From positions 1 to 64,000 of the forward strand of contig NZ_JAHBDQ010000017.1 in the NCBI RefSeq assembly GCF_019956555.1: DNA of 64,000 nt. The letters run 5' to 3'. The notes beneath the pieces are model-generated. The model was not told where the DNA came from. It searched no databases and saw only the letters and a program-made list of their open reading frames with translations. Shown piece after piece: positions 1 to 9,060 of the stretch. Each line of letters starts with the position of its first letter. Within the stretch, counting starts at the first letter, position 1. The position numbers were made by a program, and so were the translations under genes. The DNA is from Pseudomonas sp. A-RE-19 (GTDB lineage: Bacteria; Pseudomonadota; Gammaproteobacteria; Pseudomonadales; Pseudomonadaceae).

Positions 1-65
1 GTGGTGGTGGTGGTGGTCAGCATGGAGGTTTCGGTGGTGGTCCCGGTGGTGGCGGCCCACGCTGA
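1..65 (+). CDS. C-terminal end of a glycine-rich protein (partial)
   Basis: Frame 3 is open from the window edge to the TGA at 63-65. It encodes a 20-residue tail that is almost entirely glycine with a few Gln, His, Phe and Pro. The other two forward frames give Val-rich or Trp-rich strings that run on past this point, so the Gly reading is the natural one. Glycine-rich tails occur on RNA-binding, secreted and membrane-associated proteins, so the tail alone does not identify the gene. Its start lies outside the window. Confidence 0.55.
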   Translation, partial: GGGGGQHGGFGGGPGGGGPR

Positions 66-84
66 CCCGTCATCCGCCAGCGTG

Positions 85-354
85 TCAGAAGGTGAACGTT
101 TGCGCCGACCGTGACGGATGCTGAGTCATTTCAGTCTCCAGCAGATGCTCGACCAGCACATCATTCAAAAACCGGAACTGATCGTTGAGCCCAACCACTT
201 CATTACTGAAGTGGTTGGCCGCCGCCGGCATCAGCAAGGCTTCGAAGTGCTTGTCGAATACCAGCGCGACTGTTTTGCGAGAGATAACCTGCTGCGAATA
301 GTAGTTGCTGCCGAACACCGGAAAACTCACGGCGAGGCTGACGGAATAAATCAT
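85..354 (-). CDS. Hypothetical protein, 89 aa, translationally coupled
   Basis: The 89-residue reading frame starts at the ATG at 354. This start overlaps the stop of the upstream 34-codon ORF in a 4-base ATGA arrangement and is preceded by a good GAGGAG ribosome site about 8 nt away. The N-terminus is moderately hydrophobic (MIYSVSLAVSFPVFGS) and could anchor or export the product. The rest is mixed and polar, with no motif I recognise. The upstream extension of this frame (to 597) has Arg/Pro/Ser-rich composition and is rejected. Function unknown. Confidence 0.55.
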   Translation of the reverse strand: MIYSVSLAVSFPVFGSNYYSQQVISRKTVALVFDKHFEALLMPAAANHFSNEVVGLNDQFRFLNDVLVEHLLETEMTQHPSRSAQTFTF

Positions 355-455
355 GATTTCGGCTCCTCGGTTTGACCACTCTCCAGCACGAAGCGGGAAA
401 ACAGGGTCAGGGTGACGGCTGTCAGGGCCAGGCAGGTCAGGAGATGGATCAACAT
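351..455 (-). CDS. 34-aa single-span membrane peptide
   Basis: A 34-codon ORF starts at the ATG at 455 behind a strong GGAGGGG ribosome site with 6-nt spacing. It ends in the ATGA overlap with the 89-aa gene. Residues 3-21 (IHLLTCLALTAVTLTLFSR) form one hydrophobic segment, followed by a short polar tail ending EEPKS. Two consecutive good ribosome sites and coupled frames argue that this is a real two-gene unit. The size recalls KdpF-like mini-subunits, but the sequence does not match KdpF and no kdp genes are adjacent. Function unknown. Confidence 0.5.
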   Translation of the reverse strand: MLIHLLTCLALTAVTLTLFSRFVLESGQTEEPKS

Positions 456-597
456 GGAGCGCCCCTCCGGTGTGGGGTTTGAATGGGGATGAGATTGATC
501 CTGCACCTGGCGGTTTTTTTGCGGAAGGCGTTCGCGGCGATGGTGAATATCGACGTGAATGATGGTGATAACGGAAATCGGGAATCCAGCCATCCAT

Positions 598-730
598 TGT
601 GGCGAGGGAGCTTGCTCCCGTTCGGCTGCGAAGCAGTCGTCAAACAGACGCCGACGTCCTGTCTGAACCACTGCGGTGGCAGTTTTCAGGGCCGCTACGC
701 GCCCCAGCGGGAGCAAGCTCCCTCGCCACA
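598..730. repeat. REP pair (inverted)
   Basis: Head-to-head REP elements: TGTGGCGAGGGAGCTTGCTCCCG at the left and its near reverse complement ending at 730. The left unit carries the extended TTCGGCTGCGAAGCAGTCG arm. The pair fills most of the 351-bp gap between the leftward mini-genes and the lipoprotein gene; I see no gene in the rest of that gap. Confidence 0.85.
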
Positions 731-806
731 AAAACAACCCGGTCTTTGACGGCGATATCACTCATCAGACGGACGGACCCCGCCCCCGACCTATACTCAA
801 ATCAGC

Positions 807-1925
807 ATGCTCTTTAGCGTCGAACACTCCGTTCGGCGAAGACTGAAGGACGCCGCGATCTTGAACCTGCGTTCGCTGATCGTCGCTGTGTTGGTGATTC
901 TGGCGGGATGCGCCACGCCCACGCGTGCCCCGGTAATCGTGGTGCCAGTGGTGGTTTCCCAGAGCACCTGGCAGCAAGTGGATCGGGAAATTATCGCCGC
1001 TTCGCAGCAGGCCACCGAACAGGCCAGAGTTTACGCCCGTGGATCCATGGAGCACTGGCGCACGCGGGTTTACCAGCAGACCGAAGAAGTCTTCATTCCG
1101 TGGTTCAGCAGCTACTGGACCCAGGAATGGATATCGATGAAGGTCAGCTGGTACTCCATCAATGCCGGGGACGAACAGGATGCGGCGGCCAAACGCCTGG
1201 CGGCTTATTTGCTGGAGCAATATCGCCAACGCGTGCTGGAACCGGTGGCGGTGGAGATCGCTCCCGACGAGATCCTCGGCCAGGCGACGGCGTTTTACGT
1301 GCAGTTGCTGGGTCAGCAACTCGAGGTTATTTCCAAACGTTATGGCGTGCCCATGGCGCAGCTCAACGGCCGTATCCAGAAAATTCCGGCGATTTCACTG
1401 GGCCCGCCGCCAGCCCGTGACGCTTCGCTGTATCAGGTGGTGCACACCGAGCAGCTGAGCGCACTGCCGGCTTATCTGGCACTCATCGACAAGATCCACA
1501 CGGCGGGCGGCGAGAAGGGCATCGCCTCGACTGACGCTGGTATGACGCCGGTGGCCAAGCGTGCCAGCAAGCGCATAGAAGCCGAAATGGCCCCGCGAGG
1601 GGCGGCCGGTGCCGTGGCGGCAACCGTAGGGAAGGTGGCTGGGGCGTTGATTTCCGTGGGGGTGGCGGGAGTGCGCGCGATTATTCAGGCCAACGACCGA
1701 CCCGATAGCGAGGCGCTGATCCGCAGCAGCCTGGGTAACTCGTTCGACAAGGCGTGGCTGAAGTTGGTGGAGAACCCCACCACCGGCGTCATGGCCGGAA
1801 CGCTGTACATGGCCAGGCAGATCGAAGGCAGCCTGGAGGAGACCGTCGCGCCGTCGGTCGCTCCGGACGCGGGAACTGTCGATTGGAGCCACGCCGATTC
1901 GACTATCCAGCGAATCAACCCATAA
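807..1925 (+). CDS. Putative lipoprotein, uncharacterised
   Basis: A 372-aa protein with a hydrophobic segment ending in a lipobox (VILAGC, Cys35 from this start), so probably a lipid-anchored envelope protein. The mature part is helical and amphipathic and contains an Ala/Gly-rich hydrophobic stretch near residues 268-292 (GAAGAVAATVGKVAGALI). The start is uncertain. The ATG at 807 lacks a ribosome site and would give a 34-residue signal, whereas a TTG at 861 lies 10 nt after GAAGGA and would give a typical 16-residue lipoprotein signal. No family recognised. Confidence 0.8.
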   Translation: MLFSVEHSVRRRLKDAAILNLRSLIVAVLVILAGCATPTRAPVIVVPVVVSQSTWQQVDREIIAASQQATEQARVYARGSMEHWRTRVYQQTEEVFIPWFSSYWTQEWISMKVSWYSINAGDEQDAAAKRLAAYLLEQYRQRVLEPVAVEIAPDEILGQATAFYVQLLGQQLEVISKRYGVPMAQLNGRIQKIPAISLGPPPARDASLYQVVHTEQLSALPAYLALIDKIHTAGGEKGIASTDAGMTPVAKRASKRIEAEMAPRGAAGAVAATVGKVAGALISVGVAGVRAIIQANDRPDSEALIRSSLGNSFDKAWLKLVENPTTGVMAGTLYMARQIEGSLEETVAPSVAPDAGTVDWSHADSTIQRINP

Positions 1926-1941
1926 CCCGAGGAGAATGTTC

Positions 1942-2295
1942 ATGGCTTACGTTGATGGCTGCGTCTTTGCAGTACCTACCGCTAACCGCGAAAAATTCAA
2001 GCAACACGCAGAATCCGCCGCCGCGATTTTCAAGGAAAACGGCGCGCTCAGCCTCGCCGAATGCTGGGGCAACGATGTCCCCGATGGCAAAGTGACCTCG
2101 TTTCCCATGGCGGTAAAACTCAAGGAAGACGAAACCGTGGTGTTTTCCTGGATCATCTGGCCCGACAAGGCCACCCGTGACGCCGGGATGGCGAAACTCA
2201 TGTCCGATCCGCGAATGCAACCAGACGTCAATCCAATGCCGTTTGACGGCCAACGCATGATTTTTGGCGGTTTCGAAATGATGGTGAAAGCCTGA
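1942..2295 (+). CDS. DUF1428 family protein (YbaA-like)
   Basis: A 117-aa protein beginning MAYVDGCVFAVP, with the body pattern of the DUF1428/YbaA family: dimeric ferredoxin-like fold, FxFSWIIWPDKATRDAG region, and the ending GQRMIFGGFEMMV. Length is normal for the family. The ATG at 1942 is preferred over the in-frame ATG at 1936 because GAGGAG sits 7 nt before it. It follows the lipoprotein by 16 bp and may be co-transcribed. Biochemical role unknown. Confidence 0.88.
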   Translation: MAYVDGCVFAVPTANREKFKQHAESAAAIFKENGALSLAECWGNDVPDGKVTSFPMAVKLKEDETVVFSWIIWPDKATRDAGMAKLMSDPRMQPDVNPMPFDGQRMIFGGFEMMVKA

Positions 2296-2309
2296 CGGGA
2301 GCGGCAGGA

Positions 2310-2504
2310 TCACTCCGGCGTCGGGGTAGTCCTGCAGCTTTTACGGTTACGAATCTCGCTGTCCGACGGCCGCTCTTTGATGAACTCGAAACGCGGCTCG
2401 CCTTCGTTGTAATGAACCAGCCAGCCCCATTCCAGCTCGGACTCATCCTGGCCGGGCTTCGGTGGCACGGCCCACCATGGTTCTTTGCTGATGACCTGTC
2501 GCAT
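2310..2504 (-). CDS. Small conserved Pseudomonas-type protein, 64 aa
   Basis: A 64-aa ORF from the ATG at 2504, just downstream of a GGAGGGGG ribosome site. This start is preferred over the upstream codon at 2534. The product is Trp-rich and acidic in its middle (KEPWWAVPPKPGQDESELEW), which is unlikely by chance, with a basic C-terminal end (RNRKSC). No signal peptide or membrane segment. Convergent with the DUF1428 gene. Function unknown. Confidence 0.6.
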   Translation of the reverse strand: MRQVISKEPWWAVPPKPGQDESELEWGWLVHYNEGEPRFEFIKERPSDSEIRNRKSCRTTPTPE

Positions 2505-2628
2505 GACCCCCTCCCATCGATTCGGTTGCTTCAACTATAACGCGCATGCCGGCAGGTGCCAGAAATGGACTTGCTGGTGTGGTATCCCTTTGTAAAATCA
2601 AACGGTCCCCAGCCTTGAGGTGCCAGAC

Positions 2629-3168
2629 ATGAGCGATGAAACCCGTGAGCCGTTCAAGCGGCTGTTCTTCGCCCTGAACTGCGCCCCCGAACAACGTCGG
2701 GCCATCGCCCAATGGCGCGCCGCGCTGGGGCTTAACGTCGGGCGCCCGGTGCCGGCGGAAAACTTTCATCTGACACTGCTGTTTCTCGGTACGGTGGGCA
2801 TGGCGCAGATAGCGGGTGTCTGCAAGGCCGCCGCCAACATCCGAACGCCCGGCGAGCCGTTGACGGTTGTGCTTGATCGACTGGAAGTCTGGCGTCGCTC
2901 CGGGGTTTTGCTGCTGGCGCCCTCGCAGGCAGCACCACCGTTGCTGCGGTTGGTGTATGCGCTGGAGCAGGCCATGCTGCCGTTCGGCTTTGAAGACGCC
3001 CGCCGGGAATTTCGTCCGCATTTGACCCTGATGCGCGACTACCGGGCGCCGGTCCCCGAATCCGTTACGCCGCCAGAGTTTTTCCTGCGTGCTGACCGCT
3101 TCACGCTGTTCGAATCCCATAAAGGCCGGTACCGGGCGCTGGCCGAATGGCCGCTGGTCTCTGCATAA
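2629..3168 (+). CDS. thpR: RNA 2',3'-cyclic phosphodiesterase (2H family)
   Basis: A 179-aa member of the 2H phosphoesterase family (historically called 2'-5' RNA ligase). Both catalytic HxTL motifs are visible: HLTLLFLG near residue 44 and HLTLMRDY near residue 126, about 80 residues apart as expected. The family hydrolyses 2',3'-cyclic phosphate ends of RNA in the cytoplasm. N-terminal KRLFFALNC and C-terminal LFES...YRALAEWPL are also typical. The ATG at 2629, 8 nt after TTGAGG, is chosen over a GTG at 2620 that would overlap the ribosome site. Confidence 0.92.
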   Translation: MSDETREPFKRLFFALNCAPEQRRAIAQWRAALGLNVGRPVPAENFHLTLLFLGTVGMAQIAGVCKAAANIRTPGEPLTVVLDRLEVWRRSGVLLLAPSQAAPPLLRLVYALEQAMLPFGFEDARREFRPHLTLMRDYRAPVPESVTPPEFFLRADRFTLFESHKGRYRALAEWPLVSA

Positions 3169-3189
3169 AAAAAGGCGCCCGAGGGCGCC
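3167..3189 (-). terminator. Rho-independent terminator for leftward transcription
   Basis: A GGCGCC-CGAG-GGCGCC hairpin preceded by A7 on the + strand. Read leftward, it is a GC stem followed by a T run. It lies after the leftward polyamine transporter operon, past REP DNA, and overlaps the thpR stop codon. Confidence 0.7.
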
Positions 3190-3313
3190 CGAAATTCACC
3201 TTGACCGAGGAAGCCAGGTGAGGCCGTTCTTCTTCAGAGGAGTGCAGCGGTGGTAAGGCGCTGCGTGAACGGAAAACAAGAAAGCGGTAATTGATGTTGG
3301 ATGTGATGGCCTC

Positions 3314-3406
3314 ATCGCGAGCAGGCTCGCTCCCACAGGGGATCGGCGCCATCAACAAATCCGTGCTCCACCACGGACTACTGTGGGAGCGAGCCTGCTC
3401 GCGATA
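3314..3406. repeat. REP pair (inverted)
   Basis: CGCGAGCAGGCTCGCTCCCACAG on the left and its reverse complement (CTGTGGGAGCGAGCC...) on the right, so tails point inward with a 40-bp spacer. They occupy the gap between thpR and the polyamine-binding protein gene; nothing else is visible there. Confidence 0.85.
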
Positions 3407-3439
3407 GCAATATCAGGTTCAACAGTGATGTCGAGTGAA

Positions 3440-4558
<1,119 letters not shown>

Positions 4559-4574
4559 TTATAGAACACAAAGT

Positions 4575-4712
4575 CTGTGGCGAGGGGGCAAGCCCTAATG
4601 CCGGTTGTAGGAGCGAGCGATGCGGCGATCCGACTTGCCCGCGAAGAACGATGACGCGTAATACCTGAAAAAACGCGGTGCATTCTTCGCAGGCAAGCCT
4701 CGCCCCCACAGG
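4575..4712. repeat. REP cluster, degenerate pair
   Basis: CTGTGGCGAGGGGGCAAGCCC, a degenerate GTAGGAGCGAGC unit, then GCAGGCAAGCCTCGCCCCCACAGG in inverse orientation. It lies between the last permease gene and the binding-protein gene, where a REP could affect the relative stability of the two transcript halves. Confidence 0.75.
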
Positions 4713-4733
4713 TTCTTCGTCTTTACCAAGGCA

Positions 4734-5618
4734 CTAGGCCGTCGCTTCGACTCGTTGGTTTTTCGGTTGCTGCCAGGATTCGCTGGCGGTCTGGTCCATG
4801 GCTTCCTGGATCGCTCGTTTGCGCGTGGCTTCGGCCTTTCGGCTGAAGTACCAGACCATGAATGTGACGATCGACACCGCCAACAGAATCAGACTGGCCA
4901 CGGCATTGATCTCAGGCTTCACGCCCAGACGCACCGCCGAGAACACTTCCATCGGCAGCGTCGTCGAGCCCGGGCCCGAGACGAAACTCGCCAACACCAG
5001 GTCATCCAGCGACAGGGCAAACGACATCATGCCGCCGGCCGCCAATGACGGCGCGATCATCGGAATGGTGATCAGAAAAAACACCTTGAGCGGACGCGCG
5101 CCGAGGTCCATGGCCGCTTCCTCAATTGACAGGTCCAGCTCACGCAAACGCGCCGAAACCACCACCGCCACATACGCTGCACAGAACGTGGTATGAGCAA
5201 TCCAGATGGTGATGATGCCGCGCTCCTGCGGCCAGCCGATCAACTGCGCCATGGCCACGAACAGCAGCAACAGCGACAGACCGGTGATCACTTCGGGCAT
5301 CACCAGTGGCGCCGTCACCAAACCACCGAACAGCGTACGGCCCTTGAAGCGCGTCACGCGGGTCAGCACAAACGCTGCCAAGGTGCCCAACACCACTGCC
5401 GCAATCGCGGTGTAGCAGGCGATTTCCAGCGAGCGCACCACCGAGCCCATCAGTTGCGTGTTGTCGAGCAGGCCCACGTACCACTTCACCGACCAGCCGC
5501 CCCATACCGTCACCAGTTTCGAGGCGTTGAACGAGTAAATCACCAGAATCAGCATCGGCAGGTAGATAAATGACAGGCCGAAAATCAGCATGAACTTTGA
5601 AAATCCGAAGCGTTTCAT
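4734..5618 (-). CDS. potI: Polyamine ABC transporter permease (PotI/SpuH type)
   Basis: A 294-aa inner-membrane permease with about six hydrophobic spans and the EAA cytoplasmic loop that docks the ATPase (EEAAMDLGARPLKVFFLITIP, near residues 183-203). Start is the ATG at 5618 after GGAGGGACGGGG. It overlaps the potH stop by 4 bases (ATGA), indicating coupled translation. The longer frame (to 5747) reads into potH in the wrong frame and is discarded. The C-terminus is charged and cytoplasmic. Confidence 0.93.
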   Translation of the reverse strand: MKRFGFSKFMLIFGLSFIYLPMLILVIYSFNASKLVTVWGGWSVKWYVGLLDNTQLMGSVVRSLEIACYTAIAAVVLGTLAAFVLTRVTRFKGRTLFGGLVTAPLVMPEVITGLSLLLLFVAMAQLIGWPQERGIITIWIAHTTFCAAYVAVVVSARLRELDLSIEEAAMDLGARPLKVFFLITIPMIAPSLAAGGMMSFALSLDDLVLASFVSGPGSTTLPMEVFSAVRLGVKPEINAVASLILLAVSIVTFMVWYFSRKAEATRKRAIQEAMDQTASESWQQPKNQRVEATA

Positions 5619-6529
5619 CCCCGTCCCTCCATCTCTTTGGCCTGGCTGCGGTTGAACAGCAGAATTGGCACAATCAGGATCGCCAGCATCACCACCGCCA
5701 GGGCGGATGCCACCGGCCAGTCGCGGTTGTTGAAGAACTCCTGCCACAACACGCGGCCGATCATCAATGTTTCCGGGCCGCCCAACAGTTCCGGAATCAC
5801 GAACTCACCGACCACCGGAATGAACACCAGCATGCAGCCGGCAATGATCCCGTTCTTGGCCAGCGGCACGGTGATTTTCCAGAAGTTGTTGAAGTTGCTC
5901 GAACCCAGGTCCGACGCGGCTTCCAGCAAGCTGTGATCGTGCTTCACCAGGTTGGCGTATAGCGGCAACACCATGAACGGCAGGTAGGCATAGACCACAC
6001 CGATGTACACCGCGGTGTTGGTATTGAGGATCTCGATCGGCTGCGACGTGAGCCCGGTCCACATCAGGAACGCGTTGAGCAAACCGTTGTTGCTGAGGAT
6101 GCCCATCCACGCATAGACGCGGATCAGGATCGCAGTCCAGGTCGGCATCATGATCAACAGCAGCAAGACGTTTTGCGCTTCCTTGCTCGCCTTGGTAATT
6201 GCGTAGGCCATCGGGAAACCGATCACCAGGCACATCAGCGTGCTTAAAAACGCGACCTTCAACGAACCGAAGTAGGCCGAGATGTACAACTCATCTTCGG
6301 TCAGCAACCCGTAGTTGCCGATGTTCAGCAACAGCTGAAATTTCTGTTCGGCGAAGGTGTATATCTCGGAGTAGGGCGGAATGGCCAGGGCCGCTTCCGA
6401 GAAGCTGATCTTCATCACCAGGAAGAACGGCAACAGGAAAAACAGGCACAACCACAGGAACGGAATGCCGATGACCAGTTTGCGGCCGCTGGGCACCAGG
6501 CGCAGGAATTGCTGATTGAAGGTTCTCAT
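5615..6529 (-). CDS. potH: Polyamine ABC transporter permease (PotH/SpuG type)
   Basis: A 304-aa permease partner of PotI. After MRTFNQQFLRLVPSGRK comes the first membrane span (LVIGIPFLWLCLFFLLPF), then a periplasmic stretch and further spans; the EAA loop (LLEAASDLGSSNFNNFWKITVP) is near residues 203-224. The start at 6529 lies in a 4-base ATGA overlap with the ATPase gene. Both permease genes overlap their upstream neighbours this way, so potG, potH and potI form one tightly coupled transcript. Confidence 0.93.
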   Translation of the reverse strand: MRTFNQQFLRLVPSGRKLVIGIPFLWLCLFFLLPFFLVMKISFSEAALAIPPYSEIYTFAEQKFQLLLNIGNYGLLTEDELYISAYFGSLKVAFLSTLMCLVIGFPMAYAITKASKEAQNVLLLLIMMPTWTAILIRVYAWMGILSNNGLLNAFLMWTGLTSQPIEILNTNTAVYIGVVYAYLPFMVLPLYANLVKHDHSLLEAASDLGSSNFNNFWKITVPLAKNGIIAGCMLVFIPVVGEFVIPELLGGPETLMIGRVLWQEFFNNRDWPVASALAVVMLAILIVPILLFNRSQAKEMEGRG

Positions 6530-7668
6530 GAGCGCAGTACCACGCCGCTGTCGTCTTCCCACCACACGTAGACCTGATCGTCCCAGGTCGGTCGGGCGCC
6601 ACGGCGTTCGGCGTTGGCCATGAACGACTGGACGATCTTGCCGCCGGGCAGCTCCACGTAAAACACCGAGTGGCCACCGAGGTAGGCAATGTCATGCACC
6701 TTGCCTTCGGACCAGTTGTAACGGGTCTCGGGCTTGAGGGTGCTGACCAGCATTTTTTCCGGGCGGATGGCGTAGGTGATCGACTTGTCCTGCACCGACG
6801 TACTCACGCCGTGGCCGACGTAGATCTTCTGTTGCAGATCGGGACTGTGAATGATCGCGTGACCTTCCAGATCCTCGACCACGGTGCCGTCGAAGACGTT
6901 CACGTTGCCGATGAACTCGCAGACCATGCGGCTGACCGGCGCTTCATAGATGTCGACCGGGCTGCCGATCTGGGCGATCCAGCCCAGGTGCATGATCGCG
7001 ATGCGTTCGGCCATGGTCATGGCTTCTTCCTGGTCGTGGGTCACCATCACGCAGGTCACGCCGACGCGCTCGATGATTTGCACCAACTCCAGTTGCATCT
7101 GCGAGCGCAGTTTTTTATCCAGCGCGCCCATCGGTTCGTCGAGCAACAGCAGCTTCGGTCGCTTGGCCAAGGAACGAGCGAGGGCGACACGCTGGCGCTG
7201 ACCACCGGACAACTGATGAGGTTTGCGTTTGGCATATTGGGTCATGTGCACCAGCCGCAGCATCTCTTCGACGCGGGCGTCGATTTCGCTGGCGGGCAAA
7301 CGGTCCTGCTTGAGGCCGAAGGCGATGTTCTGCGCCACCGTCATGTGCGGGAACAGGGCGTAGGACTGGAACATCATGTTGATCGGCCGTTCGTACGGCG
7401 GCATGTCGGTGATGTCGACACCGTCGAGCAGAATCCGCCCTTCGGTCGGGCGCTCGAAGCCCGCCAGCATGCGCAGCAGCGTCGATTTACCCGAGCCGGA
7501 ACCGCCGAGCAGGGCGAAGATTTCGCCTTGATGGATCTCCAGGGACACATCGTCCACGGCGGTGGTTTCGTCGAATTTCTTGGTGACTCGGTCGACTTTC
7601 ACCAACACCTTTTTCGGTGCCTGGTGACCTTCAAGAGCCTTCCTGTAGATGCTGGAGGCGTTTGCCAT
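6526..7668 (-). CDS. potG: Polyamine ABC transporter ATP-binding protein (PotG/SpuF type)
   Basis: A 380-aa cytoplasmic ATPase. Walker A GGSGSGKS at residues 55-62, ABC signature LSGGQ at 153-157, Walker B LLLLDEP at 173-179, switch His in MVTHDQEEAMTMA, and a C-terminal TOBE-type domain with YAIRPEKM. Length is standard for PotG. Start at 7668 (MANASS) with GGGAG 6 nt upstream; the longer frame to 7731 lacks a ribosome site. It is the first gene of the leftward operon. The gene order with the binding protein last is unlike E. coli potFGHI. Confidence 0.94.
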   Translation of the reverse strand: MANASSIYRKALEGHQAPKKVLVKVDRVTKKFDETTAVDDVSLEIHQGEIFALLGGSGSGKSTLLRMLAGFERPTEGRILLDGVDITDMPPYERPINMMFQSYALFPHMTVAQNIAFGLKQDRLPASEIDARVEEMLRLVHMTQYAKRKPHQLSGGQRQRVALARSLAKRPKLLLLDEPMGALDKKLRSQMQLELVQIIERVGVTCVMVTHDQEEAMTMAERIAIMHLGWIAQIGSPVDIYEAPVSRMVCEFIGNVNVFDGTVVEDLEGHAIIHSPDLQQKIYVGHGVSTSVQDKSITYAIRPEKMLVSTLKPETRYNWSEGKVHDIAYLGGHSVFYVELPGGKIVQSFMANAERRGARPTWDDQVYVWWEDDSGVVLRS

Positions 7669-7758
7669 ATGAAACTCCCAACAGGTTTCAGTCGTCGGGC
7701 CAACGCGGCCTGACTTAAGAGTGGATTGCAACCCGGGCCGGGCGATGCCAACGCGACC

Positions 7759-7855
7759 CCTGTAGGAGCGAGGCTTGCCCGCGAAGACGGTGTATCAGTC
7801 GACATCATCGTTGCCTGACACACCGCCTTCGCGGGCAAGCCTCGCTCCTACAGGG
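7759..7855. repeat. REP pair (inverted)
   Basis: CTGTAGGAGCGAGGCTTGCCCGCG on the left and its exact reverse complement on the right, about 45 bp apart. The pair lies in the 350-bp gap between the ATPase gene and the puuD-like gene; the rest of that gap holds no recognisable gene or clear promoter. Confidence 0.88.
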
Positions 7856-8018
7856 ATTTGCGTTTACCCGTACCGGAGGGCTTATTCGGCGCCGCCGTCC
7901 TGGCTGCCTGGTCGTACTTGTTGTTATTGCGGTTCATCTATTACGTGAGCGACCGGCGCGCAAAGGCACGCCCGCCAGACTCACGGGGGCAGTTAAATCG
8001 TTGAATGCTTTTTTGAAG

Positions 8019-8780
8019 TCAGCGCGTATTACGCAGCGCCACCCGTTGCCGGCACGCTTGGCCAAACGCCTGGAAAATACTCAAGTAAGGGGGATTCGAA
8101 AGCACCTGCCATTCCGGATGCCATTGCACGCCAACAGCAAAGGCCTTGCTATGCTCGACGGAAATCGCCTCGATCAAACCATCCGGCGCGACAGCTTCAG
8201 CGCGCAGGCCGGGAGCGAGCCGGTCGATGCCCTGGCTGTGAATCGAATTGACCTGAAACACCTGCGGCAGGTCCAGCGCTTCGAACACGCCGCCCGGTTG
8301 CACATTCACCGCATGGGCCGGTGCGTATTGCACGGCCAGGTCCGGGTGATCCGCTTCGCGGTGATCGAGGTAGCCGGGCAGCTCATGCACCTTCTGATGC
8401 AGGCTGCCACCGAACGCCACGTTCATTTCCTGAAAGCCCCGGCAGATGCCAAGCACCGGAACACCGGCGGCAATGGCTGCGCGCAATAAGGGCAGGGTGG
8501 TGGCGTCCCGCGCCGGATCGTGATCCGTGCCGGGGGCACTGGCCGGGCCTTGATAGTGGAAGGGTTCCACATTCGACGGCGAGCCGGTCAGCAACAGACC
8601 GTCGAGCTGCGCGAGCAGGTCATCGATTTCGGTCAGATCGCCTAAGGAAGGAATGACCACTGGCAACCCCAAAGCCGCGACGCTGACAGCACGCAAATAC
8701 TTGTCGCCGCTGACGTGGTAGGGGTGCAGGCCAATCTGTTTGATGCACGCAGTAACGCCGATCAATGGCTTGAATGCCAT
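8019..8780 (-). CDS. puuD: Gamma-glutamyl-gamma-aminobutyrate hydrolase (PuuD/SpuA type)
   Basis: A 253-aa class I glutamine-amidotransferase-like hydrolase. The nucleophile Cys113 is in LGICRGFQEMN and the His221/Glu223 pair is in GVQWHPEW. In the glutamylated putrescine pathway this enzyme releases GABA and glutamate from gamma-glutamyl-GABA in the cytoplasm. The upstream context LLLTGSPSNVEP matches the family. Start at 8780 (MAFKPL) because GAGGTG lies 6 nt before it; the GTG at 8789 overlaps that site. Divergent from the synthetase gene across a 280-bp AT-rich control region. Confidence 0.93.
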   Translation of the reverse strand: MAFKPLIGVTACIKQIGLHPYHVSGDKYLRAVSVAALGLPVVIPSLGDLTEIDDLLAQLDGLLLTGSPSNVEPFHYQGPASAPGTDHDPARDATTLPLLRAAIAAGVPVLGICRGFQEMNVAFGGSLHQKVHELPGYLDHREADHPDLAVQYAPAHAVNVQPGGVFEALDLPQVFQVNSIHSQGIDRLAPGLRAEAVAPDGLIEAISVEHSKAFAVGVQWHPEWQVLSNPPYLSIFQAFGQACRQRVALRNTR

Positions 8781-8842
8781 TTTTATCACCTCGAAGTTTC
8801 ACACTTGAACGAGCTTTTCCGGAGCTTAGCCTTGTTGATTTT

Positions 8843-9048
8843 AATTAACAACTCTCATGTAAAAAATTCTAAACGCCGCACATCCTATCTTCAGGATTTA
8901 CGCGGTGCGCAAGACTGATATGGCACTCTCGCTCCCAAAAAAGGCCAGAAAATAAAGGTTGAAAGGCCAAGTGTTCGCTATTGACTTCACTTTGCCTTTC
9001 GGATTGACTGGGCTCGTGAAAGGGTAGTGAACATAATAATTAACAGCT
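8843..9048. promoter_or_regulatory. Divergent puuD/puuA control region with a repeated 11-mer
   Basis: The AT-rich 280-bp gap carries the word AATTAACARCT twice in the same orientation, at 8843-8853 and 9038-9048 (one base different), one near each divergent gene. Repeated words flanking a divergent promoter are what an operator for the nearby XRE-cupin (PuuR-type) regulator would look like. Inference only; no match to the E. coli PuuR site is evident. Confidence 0.3.
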
Positions 9049-9060
9049 AATAGGTGCATC

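Noticed and set aside
351..455. KdpF assignment for the 34-aa peptide
   Set aside because: Size fits but sequence does not, and no kdpABC genes are visible.
8920..8940. Sigma-54 promoter suggested by TGGCAC before puuA
   Set aside because: The GC of the -12 element is two or more bases out of register, so the spacing is wrong.
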